Of a stretch of DNA of 64,000 nt, positions 43,643 to 55,700 are shown piece by piece. The position numbers were made by a program, and so were the translations under genes. Where the stretch lies: contig OY755240.1 of NCBI GenBank assembly GCA_963576725.1, forward strand, positions 63,408,003 through 63,472,002, written 5' to 3'. The notes beneath the pieces are model-generated. The model was given only the letters and a program-made list of their open reading frames with translations, made no database searches and was not told where the DNA came from. The DNA comes from Azorinus chamasolen. Taxonomy: Eukaryota > Mollusca > Bivalvia > Cardiida > Solecurtidae. How positions within the stretch are numbered: the first letter of the stretch is position 1; each line of letters opens with the position of its first letter.

Positions 43643-43747
43643 TCAGGATACTTTATTGTCCACCTCAAAGTGTTTGTATATAGCCGTCACATAGCCAAAC
43701 ACCGCCTGCCAGTCTGGTCTCTCCATGGCAACCATATCACTGATATT
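43643..43747 (-). CDS. SPECC1L: Cytospin-like gene, last coding exon
   Basis: Acceptor ttttctttcAG. Encodes 34 codons, including [20 protein letters not shown], then TGA. The end VDNKVS extends a few residues past the usual KYFET end. Confidence 0.95.
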   Translation of the reverse strand, partial: NISDMVAMERPDWQAVFGYVTAIYKHFEVDNKVS

Positions 43748-46700
43748 CTGAAAGAAAATCAACACACATATTGAACTACAGAAGACTCTATATAGACATA
43801 GCCTTTAAACTGACTGCATCTCCTCTACAAGCGAAACTCCAGAGTATGTTAACCCTTCGCTTGCTATTCACGTCAATATACATACCTGTAAATAGTGAAG
43901 AACCAGATGAGACAGCTCCTGCAGGAGCTGTCTCATCAAGGTCTGCACTATTTACAAGTTGATTGTGCAGCCATTGCACTCCACAGCAGTGATTGCACAG
44001 CGAACTACTTGTACACAGTGAAGATATATGTAATTATACAACAGGGCATGGGTAAAGAAGGAGAAATGTATTTTAAAATTCAGCAAGAGAAGGGTTAAGC
44101 TTGGATTTACAATAAAGCAGGTACTTCAGTGAATAATATACCTGTTTATTCCTTTGCAAACAGAGTAGACCCAGATCAGAAGGCTCCTGTAGTTGTCTGA
44201 CCTGGGTCTGCTCTATTGGCTTATTAGAAATATAGATATAATTCTACAGTTTGGGCCAATGTCCAACCAAAGATACTGTGTTCATGTCATTGTAAAAATT
44301 CAGCTAATCAATATTCATGATGTCATTTCTTACATGAATATTCATTAGGTAAAGGGTCAACGAAAAGTAACTTTTTTTTTATATTGCAGTCAAACAAGTA
44401 TTGCAATCCTCCCAAAAAATTTCTGACAATTAGCCCTTCTCTTCCTGTTCAGGCCATTATACCCACCTGTAAATAGTAGAGACCCTGATGAGACAGCTCC
44501 TCAAGGAGCCGTCTTATCTGGGTCTGTACTACTTACAAGTTGATTATGCAGCCAGTGCACTCCACAGCAGTGATTGCACAGAAATATTTGTAGACAGCGA
44601 AGATGTATGTAATTATACAACAGGACATGGGTAAAGAAGGTTAAATGTATTTTAAAATTCAGCAAGAAGGGTTAGGATCCTGGTGAGATTGCTCTACTTG
44701 GCGTCTCATCTGAATCCAACCGATTTGCAAAGGTAATCACAAAGTGACCAATGGCATGAACAGAGTAAACGCAGGATGGGAGAGACAAGTGATACACACC
44801 AGGTTGGAGGACACGCCTACACTCTCTGCAGCATTGAATGCCAGTGTAAAGTTCCGTCTCTGAAATAAATTACACAAAAATAGAAATCAGTACATAAATA
44901 CTGCAAGCATTTACCCGTTACTACAGATACAACATTCAACACCTTTGCAAACAGAGCAGGCCCTGATCAAAGAGCTCCTGTAGGAGTTGTCTGATCAGGA
45001 TATGCTATGTTTGCTTCTGAAATAATATATATATAATTCTAGAATTTGTGCCAAGGTTGAAATTCATTTTTTCATGCCTTAACAAACAAAGTTGACTCAG
45101 ATTGATCAGCTCCTATAGTAGCCGTCTGATCAGGGTCTGCTGTCTGCTTATGGAAATTTATAGATATGATTATGCAGTCTCCAAACCAGTGAAAAAATCC
45201 CCTTTTCCATCTTCCCTTTGATTGATTCCTTCATAAATGTTCCTGTGGTGAGGCAATCTTCAATAAATATTGAAGAGAGAAAGGATTAGGTATCATCCTG
45301 CTTACAGCAGGTGACACAAACAAAGCTGAGTTCAAATGCTTGCATAAATCAAAGAGGATTTCCCCTCAGAGCAAGAAAATATATTGACATGACAAGGGAA
45401 GTAACTCTTGCCAAATTTCATCTATCATTATGTGGAGTTATGTTCTTATCTTGATGGACCATTTGAACCACTTAAAAAAAATGTTTGCACATTTTCTAAA
45501 ATTTATATTTCATTGATGCTGCACTAATAAAGTTGCTCAAGATAAAGATCAGATGTCAAGGTGCTCTATTCATAACTTGTTCACAAAAAATTGGGTTACA
45601 TTAAACTATTAACCCATTCCCTATTAGGCTACTTTTAGACTAAAACTCTTTGAATAAATCTACTGAAAAGGATCATTTACTAGAAAAAGACATTTTAGAA
45701 TTGTGTAGTTTTGAAACCATTGTGATAAATAGAGCATTTGCTCCTAAGGAGCAAATGCTCTATTTATCACAATGGTTTCATAAAGTGACTTTTACAGAGG
45801 CGTCAATATGAGGGAATGGGTTAACTTTACCTTATCCTCGGAGTTGAGTTCACCATAGGGAATCTTGTCCGGCAGGTAGCTGTGGATGAGGGCAGAGAAA
45901 GCAAGGCCATCATTCCAGCTGCTGCTGAAGTTTGTGATGTCCACATTCTGCAACAAGATCAGATGTCCAGATAAGATGCGTAAATTAAAACATTTTCAAG
46001 AATTAAATCTATGTTGTGATCACTATTTAGAATCATCTCGAGGAGAGAGGATTCTAAAAAGGGGTCACAACATAAGAGTTTGGTGGAGAAATGACGATTT
46101 TAGTACTTGAATACACACATTTATCTCTTGCTCTAGATAATTTAACCTTTTACCTGATGAATATTCATGAAAGAAATAATTACATCATGAATATTTATGA
46201 GATACATTTTTCTGATGGCATATGAACACAAGATATTTTTATGATGGCAGGAATTGCTGATTCAGTTCTACATAATTCCACAGGCTCCTATAGGAGCAAT
46301 ATGATCTTGATCTATTCTTTTTGCAAAGGCATCAAAATATGTGTATATCAGGTAAAGCATTAACACTTTACTCTGTGAAGATGCCTATCTACACAGAGTA
46401 GACCCAGATCAGACATTTATAACCAGAACTACCACTAAAGGTGATGGAATACCCCCGAATAGCAGCATTGATCACAAAATGACAAAAAAATACTCAAAGT
46501 TCAAGGAGAAAATAATTCTGCAATGCTCAGCAGTAAACGCATGATAATTGCGTCTTGCACATCTGCTACCAAATATTAAGTCAATAACTTCAAAACTGAA
46601 AGAGGATTTTGCGACCCCAGCTACCCATGTTCACATGCGGACAGACCGACCGACTGACCGCCGGACAGGGTGATCCCAATATACCTCCTCAAACAAGTTT

Positions 46701-49700
46701 GCGGGGGTTAAATTAGGGCAATCTGATCAAGGTCTGCTCTGTTTGCTCATATGCCAATCTGATTCTCTACTATTTACCACAGCTATACATTTCTGTACTC
46801 TATATTTTCAATACAAAACTTTAATTAATATTCATACTAGGTGGAGTCTTGCATGAATATTCATGAGTTAAAAGGATGGCACTAAACTATTTAACCCTTT
46901 CCTTGGTAATTCTCTAAACAGTCATGCTTCTTTTCAACAAATCAAAGTGGTTAGTGATTCAAAACAAGATGTGTTTGTGAAACACTATGCTCCGGATATG
47001 ACCTTTGACCTGATGTATGACCTTAACCTACTATGCTCTGGATATGACCTTTGACCTGATGTATGACCTTAACCTTAATAAGCCACCCCTAAAATGTTCG
47101 CTTCCATAGGTTGCACATGCATGCCAAGCTTGAAGTATGTATGTTGAATGGCGACAAAATTATCGCCAATCTAATTTGACCCATAACTTGACCTTGATGT
47201 ATGACCTTGACCTTATTAAGTCACCCCTAAAAATGTTTGCCCCCATAAGTTGCACTTGCATGCCAAGTTTGAAGTATGTATGTGCAATGGATACAAAATT
47301 ATTGCCACCATTAAAGTTGGGGACAAACCAACAAACCAACCAACATACAAACCAACAGACAGAGCAAAAACAATATACCCCCATGCGAGCATAAAAAGAC
47401 CTTGGTTGATCACGACAAAGCATGGAGGGAAATCTAACCCTGTGGGCAAGGCAAAAAGTGTTAGTATGAAGGAACGGATTAATGAGAACCAACCAGACTG
47501 GGGTTGGCTGAAAAAATCCAGTTACTTAACCCTTTACTCCATGAATATTTATGTAAGAAATAAATGATGTCATGAATATTAATTAGTTCATTATTTATAA
47601 TGACACATTAACACTGAACATGGCAGAAACTGTAGCATCAGATTTATATTATTTCATAAGCAAACAGAGCAGACCCTGATCAGACTGCTCCTACAGGAGC
47701 CATCTGATCTGAGTCTACTCGGTTTCCAAAGGTGTACAAAAACGTATTTATGGAGTAAGGGTTAAGTTCTATTACGGGCATGCTGGAAAGCCTTGGTACC
47801 AAAACACACTCATTGTAAAAAATCATCTCAAGTTAGAGAGTGGATAATTTTTACAGGACTCTGATTACTTGCCCAAGTACACATGTGCACACACACACAC
47901 ACACATACACAATTATCAGCTATGAGTGAAAACTTAATTCATCCCATCTAAAGATAAGAATATAAAAATTCTTTGACATGATGCACTTCTCCGAGATGAC
48001 TTACACTGTATGTGACGGTCTTCTGTTGGCACCATTTGAGGAGAGCATTGCGCTTGGAACCCTTGAAAGACTTGGCTAGACCTGACAGCGGGTCCTTGGC
48101 TCCTCCCTCCTTCCTCTCACTGCTTGGCTCAAGACCCCTTTGAAAATCAAATGACGACATGTGAACACAGGAAATATTGGACATGGGAGAAACTGTAGAA
48201 TCCTGTAGGAGTTGTCTGATCTAGGTCTACTCTATTTGCAAAGGTATTAACCCATTCCCTCATATTGACGCCTCTGTAAGTCACTTCTTGAAACCATTGT
48301 GATAAATAGAGCATTTGCTCCATAGGAGCAAATGCTCTATTTATTACAATGGTTTCAAAACTACACATTTCTAAAATTTCCCTTTTATCTTGTAAATGCT
48401 CCTTTTCGGTAGATTTATTCAAAGAGGCTCGATCTAAAAATAGCTTATGAGGGAATGGGTTAATAGGCATATCTATAAAGTACAGTGTTAACCCTTTGCT
48501 TGAAAAGCCTGCCTTTTATGATGTTGCAAACTGAGTAGATCCAGATAAGACAGGTCCTGCAGAATAAACATAATGGGCAAATTCTTGCAATAACCCTATA
48601 CTTAATGAAAATTAATGTGAAAAATAATGACATCATGAATATCAATGAGATTAATTGTTATATTAGCATATGAACCTGGGAATCAATGTTTGGTCACGAC
48701 AGGAACTGCAGAATCAAGTCTATTTTTATATCATTTAGCAAACAGAGCAGGCTCTATAGGAGCCATCTGATCTGGGTCTACTCTGTTTGCAAATGCGTAG
48801 AAAGGTGTATTTATGGAGTAAAGGGTTAATATGCATCAAGCAAAATCTTCAAAAGCTGAATTTTCTAAATGGAATCTATCATCAATTTTTATTAGTAGAG
48901 TCCTTTCATTAAAGTTTGCTGGAATGAATTCGGAATTACAAACAGTGCAGATCTGATCAGACAGCTCTTGCAGAAGTCCACTGATCTGGATCTGCAGTTT
49001 GTAAATAACACTTAATTTTTCCGGCATTCAAAGGGATGAATGATGGTGCAGGGGCATTTGCAAACAGTATAGACCTAGGCTAGACCAGAGCCTGAGGGTA
49101 CTAGGGGAAGCCCTCTGGCCAGAGTTCATTAAAAGAAAGCATACCTTCTTTAACCTTTTCCCTCATATAAACGTGTTTTCACGCATTTGCAAACAGAGTA
49201 GGCCCAGATCAGACGGCTCCTCTATCAGGGTCTGCTCTGTTTGCTAGTTGAATTTGAAAGATATGTTTCTTTACTTTCTAAAATGGCTATAATGTTCCAC
49301 TTTCCATATTTCATTATAACTATTTTTTCCTGAATATTCAGTAGGTATGGAAATTTGGAATAAACATAGAACAGGGAAAGGGTTAAGCTTAGGAAATGGG
49401 TCATACAGAAAAAGAGTCAAGTTTGAAAAATCAAATTAACATCTAAACTGCTTCACCATTAGAATACAGACCAAATTGTTGTATGTTAAAATCGTCCCGT
49501 TTCAATTTGAATGGTTGTATTTTCCTTCTTCTGTTTCTTATAACCCTTTCCCTGTTCTGTATTCATGTAACAAAGAATGATGCCATGAATATTTAAGAGC
49601 AATTAATTTATAATGTAAACTTTTCAAGGGAATTTTTTGCTTTGACAAAAAATGTAGAAGCAGGTCTATATCATGTCTAAAGCAAACAAAGTAGACCCTG

Positions 49701-52700
49701 ATCAGATTGATCCTATAATAGCCTTCTGATCTGGGGGTACTCTGTTTGCAAATGCGTGAAAAGGCATTTATATGAGGGGAAAAAGTTAAAGAGAAGGCCA
49801 CAATGTGTGAAATGGTTTGAATCCTGATGAGAATGAGTCACTGGCCATCACAAACTGCTTGCAGATATTACCAAGAGTTTTCCCCATAGTTTGCTAAAGG
49901 TTAGATGTTTGCTCTAGGATAACATTTCATGATTGCAATCACTTATGCCTTTTAACTCCTTCTCTCTTAGTAACACAATTTAATGGTCGTGCAAACAGAG
50001 TAGACCCAGATCAGACAGCTCCTGAAGGAGCTGTCTGATCAGGGTCTGCTCTGTTTCCATGCTGAATTATATCATAATTTGATATGGAAGCCCGGCAGAC
50101 CCTGATATAGATTTGATTCTACAGTTTTTGTCTAAACCAAAAATTCCTTTCAATATTTCACATTATATAAATTAAGTTAATGAATATTCATAAAGTGATC
50201 AATTCACTCATCAATGTTCATTAGGGAAAGGGTTAGAAGGAAAACAACCTATAAATTTATGCCCTAACACTTTGTGACAAAGACTCCTTTGTTATGTATG
50301 TCAGGTCACTGTCAACCCTTTCCCTGTTCAATATTCAAGTAACAGATTATGACATCATTAAATTAAAAATATTAATTAGCTCATTTTTCATAATGTAAAG
50401 TTTCCAAGAGAAATTTTCTATTTGAAAAAACTGTAAAATCATATCTTTATCATGTCATAAGCAAACAGACCACACCTTCATCAGATGGCTCCTACAGGAG
50501 CTGTCTGGTCTGAGACTACTCTGTTAACAAATGTGTGAAAAGGCGTTGACATGAAGGAAAGGGTTAAATATGTAATCCCTCTCCCTCATATAAATGCTTT
50601 TTCACGCATTTGCAAATAGAGTAGACCCAGATCAGACAGTTCCTGTATGAGCTGTCTGATCAGGGTCTGCTCTACTTGCTGATAAAATTATAATAGATTT
50701 GACTCTAGAGTTTCTACCAATACCAAAACATCCTGTGAACATATGCCATTGTAAAAATTCAATTAATAAATATTCATGATGCCATTATTTCTTATATGGG
50801 TATTCAACAGGGAAAGGTTTAATCTGGAAATATTTTATCATATGACAGTCTTAATGATAATCCTACCCAACACCACTGCTCCTTCTGGACGGGGTTCTTG
50901 TAGACAAGATGGACGTTAGTGATGGCGGAGTATCGTTACGACTTATAGGTGGCGCAGACTTTGGTGTTTCTCCATTATGCGAGCTAGGTGACTCGTACGA
51001 TAGGTTGGCCACTGTGTGTCTCTGTAAAGGTGAAGGTCGTTCTCCAGGCCTCTTGAGCACTGACCTTAGAGTGGCTGACCCATTATCCGGTGACATTAAC
51101 CCTTGGTCGGTCACTGGTGATGATGGGGATTTCATAATCTCATGGAATTCTCGTATTCCTGCCAACGAAGATTCCGAATCGGAGTTTCTTCGCGAGCTAC
51201 ATGAACTAGAATGAATTGATGAGCAACCGCTTTTGACTTGGTCCTCTATTGAGCGTATCAAGTTCTTAACTGACAATGTTTGGGACTTATCGCTTTTTCT
51301 ACCATCTCGTAGATGTGTTAGTTCCTTATCTACACTGTTCATCACTTTCCCCTTCAACTCTGCTGAGGAGAAAATTGAAGTCTTCTGTGAATTGAAGGCT
51401 GCTGATTTCTCCTGAATTTTGTACGTATCCAAGTCTGACTTGAGTCTATCAATCTCATTTTGTAACTTTGTACACTTTTCTTTCATTGTCGAGTTCTCAG
51501 ATTTCAATTTATCCATGTCATCTTGAGTCTCAGATCTGAAATCATTTGCTATTACCACTGCCACTTGCAAATCCTTCTGAAATTGTTTCCAGTCCTCCAG
51601 TTCCTCTTCGTGCTTATGCTTCGACTCCTGTAACTCAATCTCTGCCACTTCTTTCAACTGCCTCATCACACTGATCTCACCTTGCAGTTCCTGGATCTTT
51701 GCTGTGTAGTTCTTCCTCTCCTCAAAATACCTGTCACTGTCTTGTTCAAGCTGATCTATATGCTCTCTTAGATTCTCGACCTCCTGCTGGAAGTCATATC
51801 TATCCTTTTTCGTAAGTTCTAGTTTGTACTCTAAGTCTTTCATTTGGGACTTTGCATTGTTTTTTGAGACTTTCACCTCCTCTTCCTTGCTGATGACATT
51901 GTCCTTTAATTTGGAAACTTCTTTCTGACTGTGAGCAAGAGTTTCTTGCACATCAGCCAGCCTTTCTTCAAGTTTGTCTCTCTCCTGTCTGGTACTGTGA
52001 AGCATCTCCTCCAGGTCTGACTGATCATGAGCCTTACAGTAAGATTCTAGTTCTTGCACTTTAGCCTTTTCGTTTTCAAGCAATGTCTTATAATGTGTCA
52101 TTTCAATCTGTTCTGTTGTCAGAGCCTCTTTTGCTTCATTCAGATTCTTTTCCAGATTGTCCTTTTCAGAATTCAGCCCATTAATCTTATCATCCAGAAG
52201 CTGTACCTTTTCTTTGTAGCTGTCTATTTGATCTTGGTACTCCTTGACTTCATTTTCAGCTTTATGAACTGCACTGATCAACTGCATCTGTTTCCGCTCC
52301 ATCTCTTCCCGTTCCTGTTGTGCACCTTTCAGAAGCCCTAACAGATGTTGGTCTCTGTCAGACTTGTTTGGAAGATCTCCACTAATCAATAAACACTTAA
52401 GCTGTTCAATCTGAGTCCTACAATGCTCTAGTTTCTCAGTCTGAGTACATAGGGACTCAAGCAAGACACTTCTCTCATCAGCAAGTCTCTCATTCTCTTC
52501 TGTCAGGTCATTCACAGTGTCCTGCAGATCACCTAATTCTTGTAGCGTGGCTTGGAGCTCTTCATTAGTGCTGTAGTGAGTTTCCTCCATCTGGATTATC
52601 CTCTCTGTGAGGTTGGCAACGGAGATGTCGCTCAGGGCATCACTGGACTTGCTTCGACTGTCCCATTTACCATGCATGTCCAAGTGGGACAGGTGATCTG

Positions 52701-55700
52701 GGGTACTGTACTCATTGAAGGAAATTCCCGGTTCTGACATGGTGATAGAGGCAGAGCGTTTCATGCCTGAAATTGAAGCAGGTAATTATGAATAACAGGA
52801 AAGAAATTTTTCATACTAACCCTTTCCTTTATAAAACCCTTTACTCCATGAATATTCATGTAAGAAATAATGACATCATTAACATTAATCAGATTTATTG
52901 TTACAATAGCACATTGGCAAAGGCAGAAACTGTAGAATCATATCTTAAATATATCATAAGCAAACAGAGCAGACCCTGATCAGATGGCTCCTATAGGAGC
53001 CATCTGATCTGGGTCTACTCTGTTTGCAAAGGCGTATTTATGGAGTAAAGGGATAAACAACTTCTCATGCCTTTACAACCAGAACAGACCCAGATCAGAC
53101 AGCTCCTGTAGATCAGAGTCAAGAATTTCTGCCAGAGCTAATAAATATTCATGGTGACATTATTTCTTACATGAATATTCATGAGGTAAAGGATTAACCC
53201 AAGTTGAAGATTTACTTCTTAGATTTACTTTTTATGTATTTGTAGTGAACAAAGCATTAAAAGTTCAAGCAATCAGAACAACCAAGTGTTAGCTGATCTG
53301 AATCTTCATACTGAAGACAAAACTCATTTGTTACAATGCATTCACAACAATTCAAATTTTATCATACTTCTATGTTCAAAAAGTAACTTTTCTTCATTTC
53401 TTTGAAAAAGATCTGGTGAGCAGAGCAACAGATATTTAGGTATGTACTGATATACTAAAATTGTCATTTCTCCACCAAACCCTATGTTGTGGCCACTCTT
53501 GAGAATCGTCACTTCGAGACAATTCTAACGATTGTTCACAGCATAAAGAAGTTATTTAGAAATAAAGAAGTTATTCTTGAAATGTTTTAATTTACACATC
53601 TTATTTGGACCACTGGGTGACTATCAGAACAGTTAGCATCCAGATGAGAGATGCCTTGTAAATCTGCATCTCATCTGAAATTTCAAGCTGTTTCAATAAT
53701 TATGTTATCATTGATTTACAAACATTAAAAGATACCCTCAATGTTATGCAAACTACATATTTGCAAACTCATGAATGACCATAACCCCTTTGCAGTTAAA
53801 ATTTTATATAATACATGTATTTATTAACCCTTTCGCTGCCAATGCCGGATCTGTGAATACCTATGCAAACAGTTTGGATCCAGATGAGACGCCGAGTAAC
53901 TCGGCGTCTCATCAGGATCCAAACTGTTTGTTACTGTTACTATGTTTTTGAAATAAAAATGAAGAAAATCTAAAAATGAAAATTTGTAGCAGACGACAAA
54001 GTTAGCAGATGACAGAGTCTGGCAGCGAAAGGGTTAAATGAACTTTTATAATGGCATATATATATACACATGATGTTTTGGTATTGGTAGAAACTGTAGA
54101 GTCAGCTCTATTATAATTTCATAAGCAAAGCAAACCCTGATCAGATGGCTCTTACAGGACCCATCTGATCTGGGTCTACTGTTTGCAATGTGTGAAAAGG
54201 TGTTTATATGAGGGAATAGGTTAATGAGGACCAGGTCATTAGCTGACCACAAACTGAACTGAACCCTTTCCCCCATGAATATCTATATAAAAACTTGGGT
54301 CTTTATAAATGTTCATTACTTGAATTTGTACACTGGTCAATAAAAAATGGATTTATTGTCATTTCCAAAACTGTAGAAATTGATCTATATAATTCCATAT
54401 GCAAACAGAGCTGACCCTGATCAGACAACTCCTATAAGAGCCATCTCATCTGGGTCTACTCTGCTTGCAATGGCATGAAATAGCGTTTATATGAGGGGAA
54501 AAGGTTAATATTCAAATTTATTCTGATAATTTATTCATATGCATGAAACATCATTAGGTGATCACTGTCTGACCTTTCACCTTACGTAATCCAGCAAAAT
54601 TAGATTTTCATAGTCAGCTGAAAATGATCCTCTCTTTCTAAAGAGGTTTTTAAATATGTCTTTACCATTAACCCTTTCCCTCATAGGCTATTTTTTGACC
54701 CAACCTCTTTGAATGAATCTACCAAACAGGAGCATTAACTAGAGAAAAGAACAATTTTAGAATTTTGTAGTTCTGAAACCATTGTGATAAATAGAGCATT
54801 TGCTCCTATGGAGCAAATGCTCTATTTATCACAATGGTTTCAAAAAGTATTTTTTACAGTGGCATCAATATGAGGGAAAGGGTTAACCTTTTACTCCATC
54901 AATATTTATGTAAGAAATAATGACATCATGAATATTAATTATATTAATTTTTAAAATGGCATATTAACACTTGATTTTTTTTTCAAAAGCAGACGCTAGA
55001 GAATCAGATATTATGTCGATAAGCAAACAGTGCAGAACCTGATCAGACGGCTCCTACAGGAGCCTTCTGATCTGGGTGTACTCTGTTTGCAAAGGCGTAG
55101 AAAGGCTTATTTATGGAGTAAAGGGTTAAATCACTGTGAAAAAAATAAAGTCTGCTAAAATATAGATCTAGTGCAAATTTGATTACTTACAATACGATCA
55201 AGCTTTAGAGAAACTATTGACTGAGTTTCAAACAGTTTGGATCCTGATACGATGCCGAGTTGCTCAATATTTCATCTGGATCCGAGCTGTTTACAAACAA
55301 GTCAGCTTGTGAATAGCGGGAATTCCAAATAACAGTTAACCCATTCCAGCATATTGACGCTTCTGTAAATGTCACTTTGTGAAACCATTGTGATAAATAG
55401 AGTATTTGCTCCTATAGGAGCAAATGCTCTATTTATCACAATGGTTTCATACTACAAAATTCTAAAAAAACTATTTTCTCTAGTTAATGCTCCTTTTCGG
55501 TAGATTTATTCAAAGTGGTTGGATCTAAAAATAGCATATACGGGAATGGGTTAAGTAATCAGAGATTGTTTATCCCTTTACTCATAAATACGCCTATCTA
55601 CGTCTTTGCAAATAGAGTAAACCCAGATCAGATGGTTCCTATAGGAGCTGTCTGATCAGGGTCTGCTCTGTTTGCTTATGGTATTATATAGCTCCGATTC

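Noticed and set aside
43652..43657. AATAAA inside the last codons as the functional polyadenylation signal
   Set aside because: Use would leave almost no 3' untranslated region; two later AATAAA hexamers are more plausible.
46421..46720. Possible tRNA-derived SINE
   Set aside because: No A/B box pair or tRNA fold was recognised; the words fit the gggggta-type element better.
50863..52764. The large coiled-coil frame as a stand-alone 633-residue protein
   Set aside because: Clear splice sites at both edges and in-phase CH-domain exons downstream show it is an internal exon.
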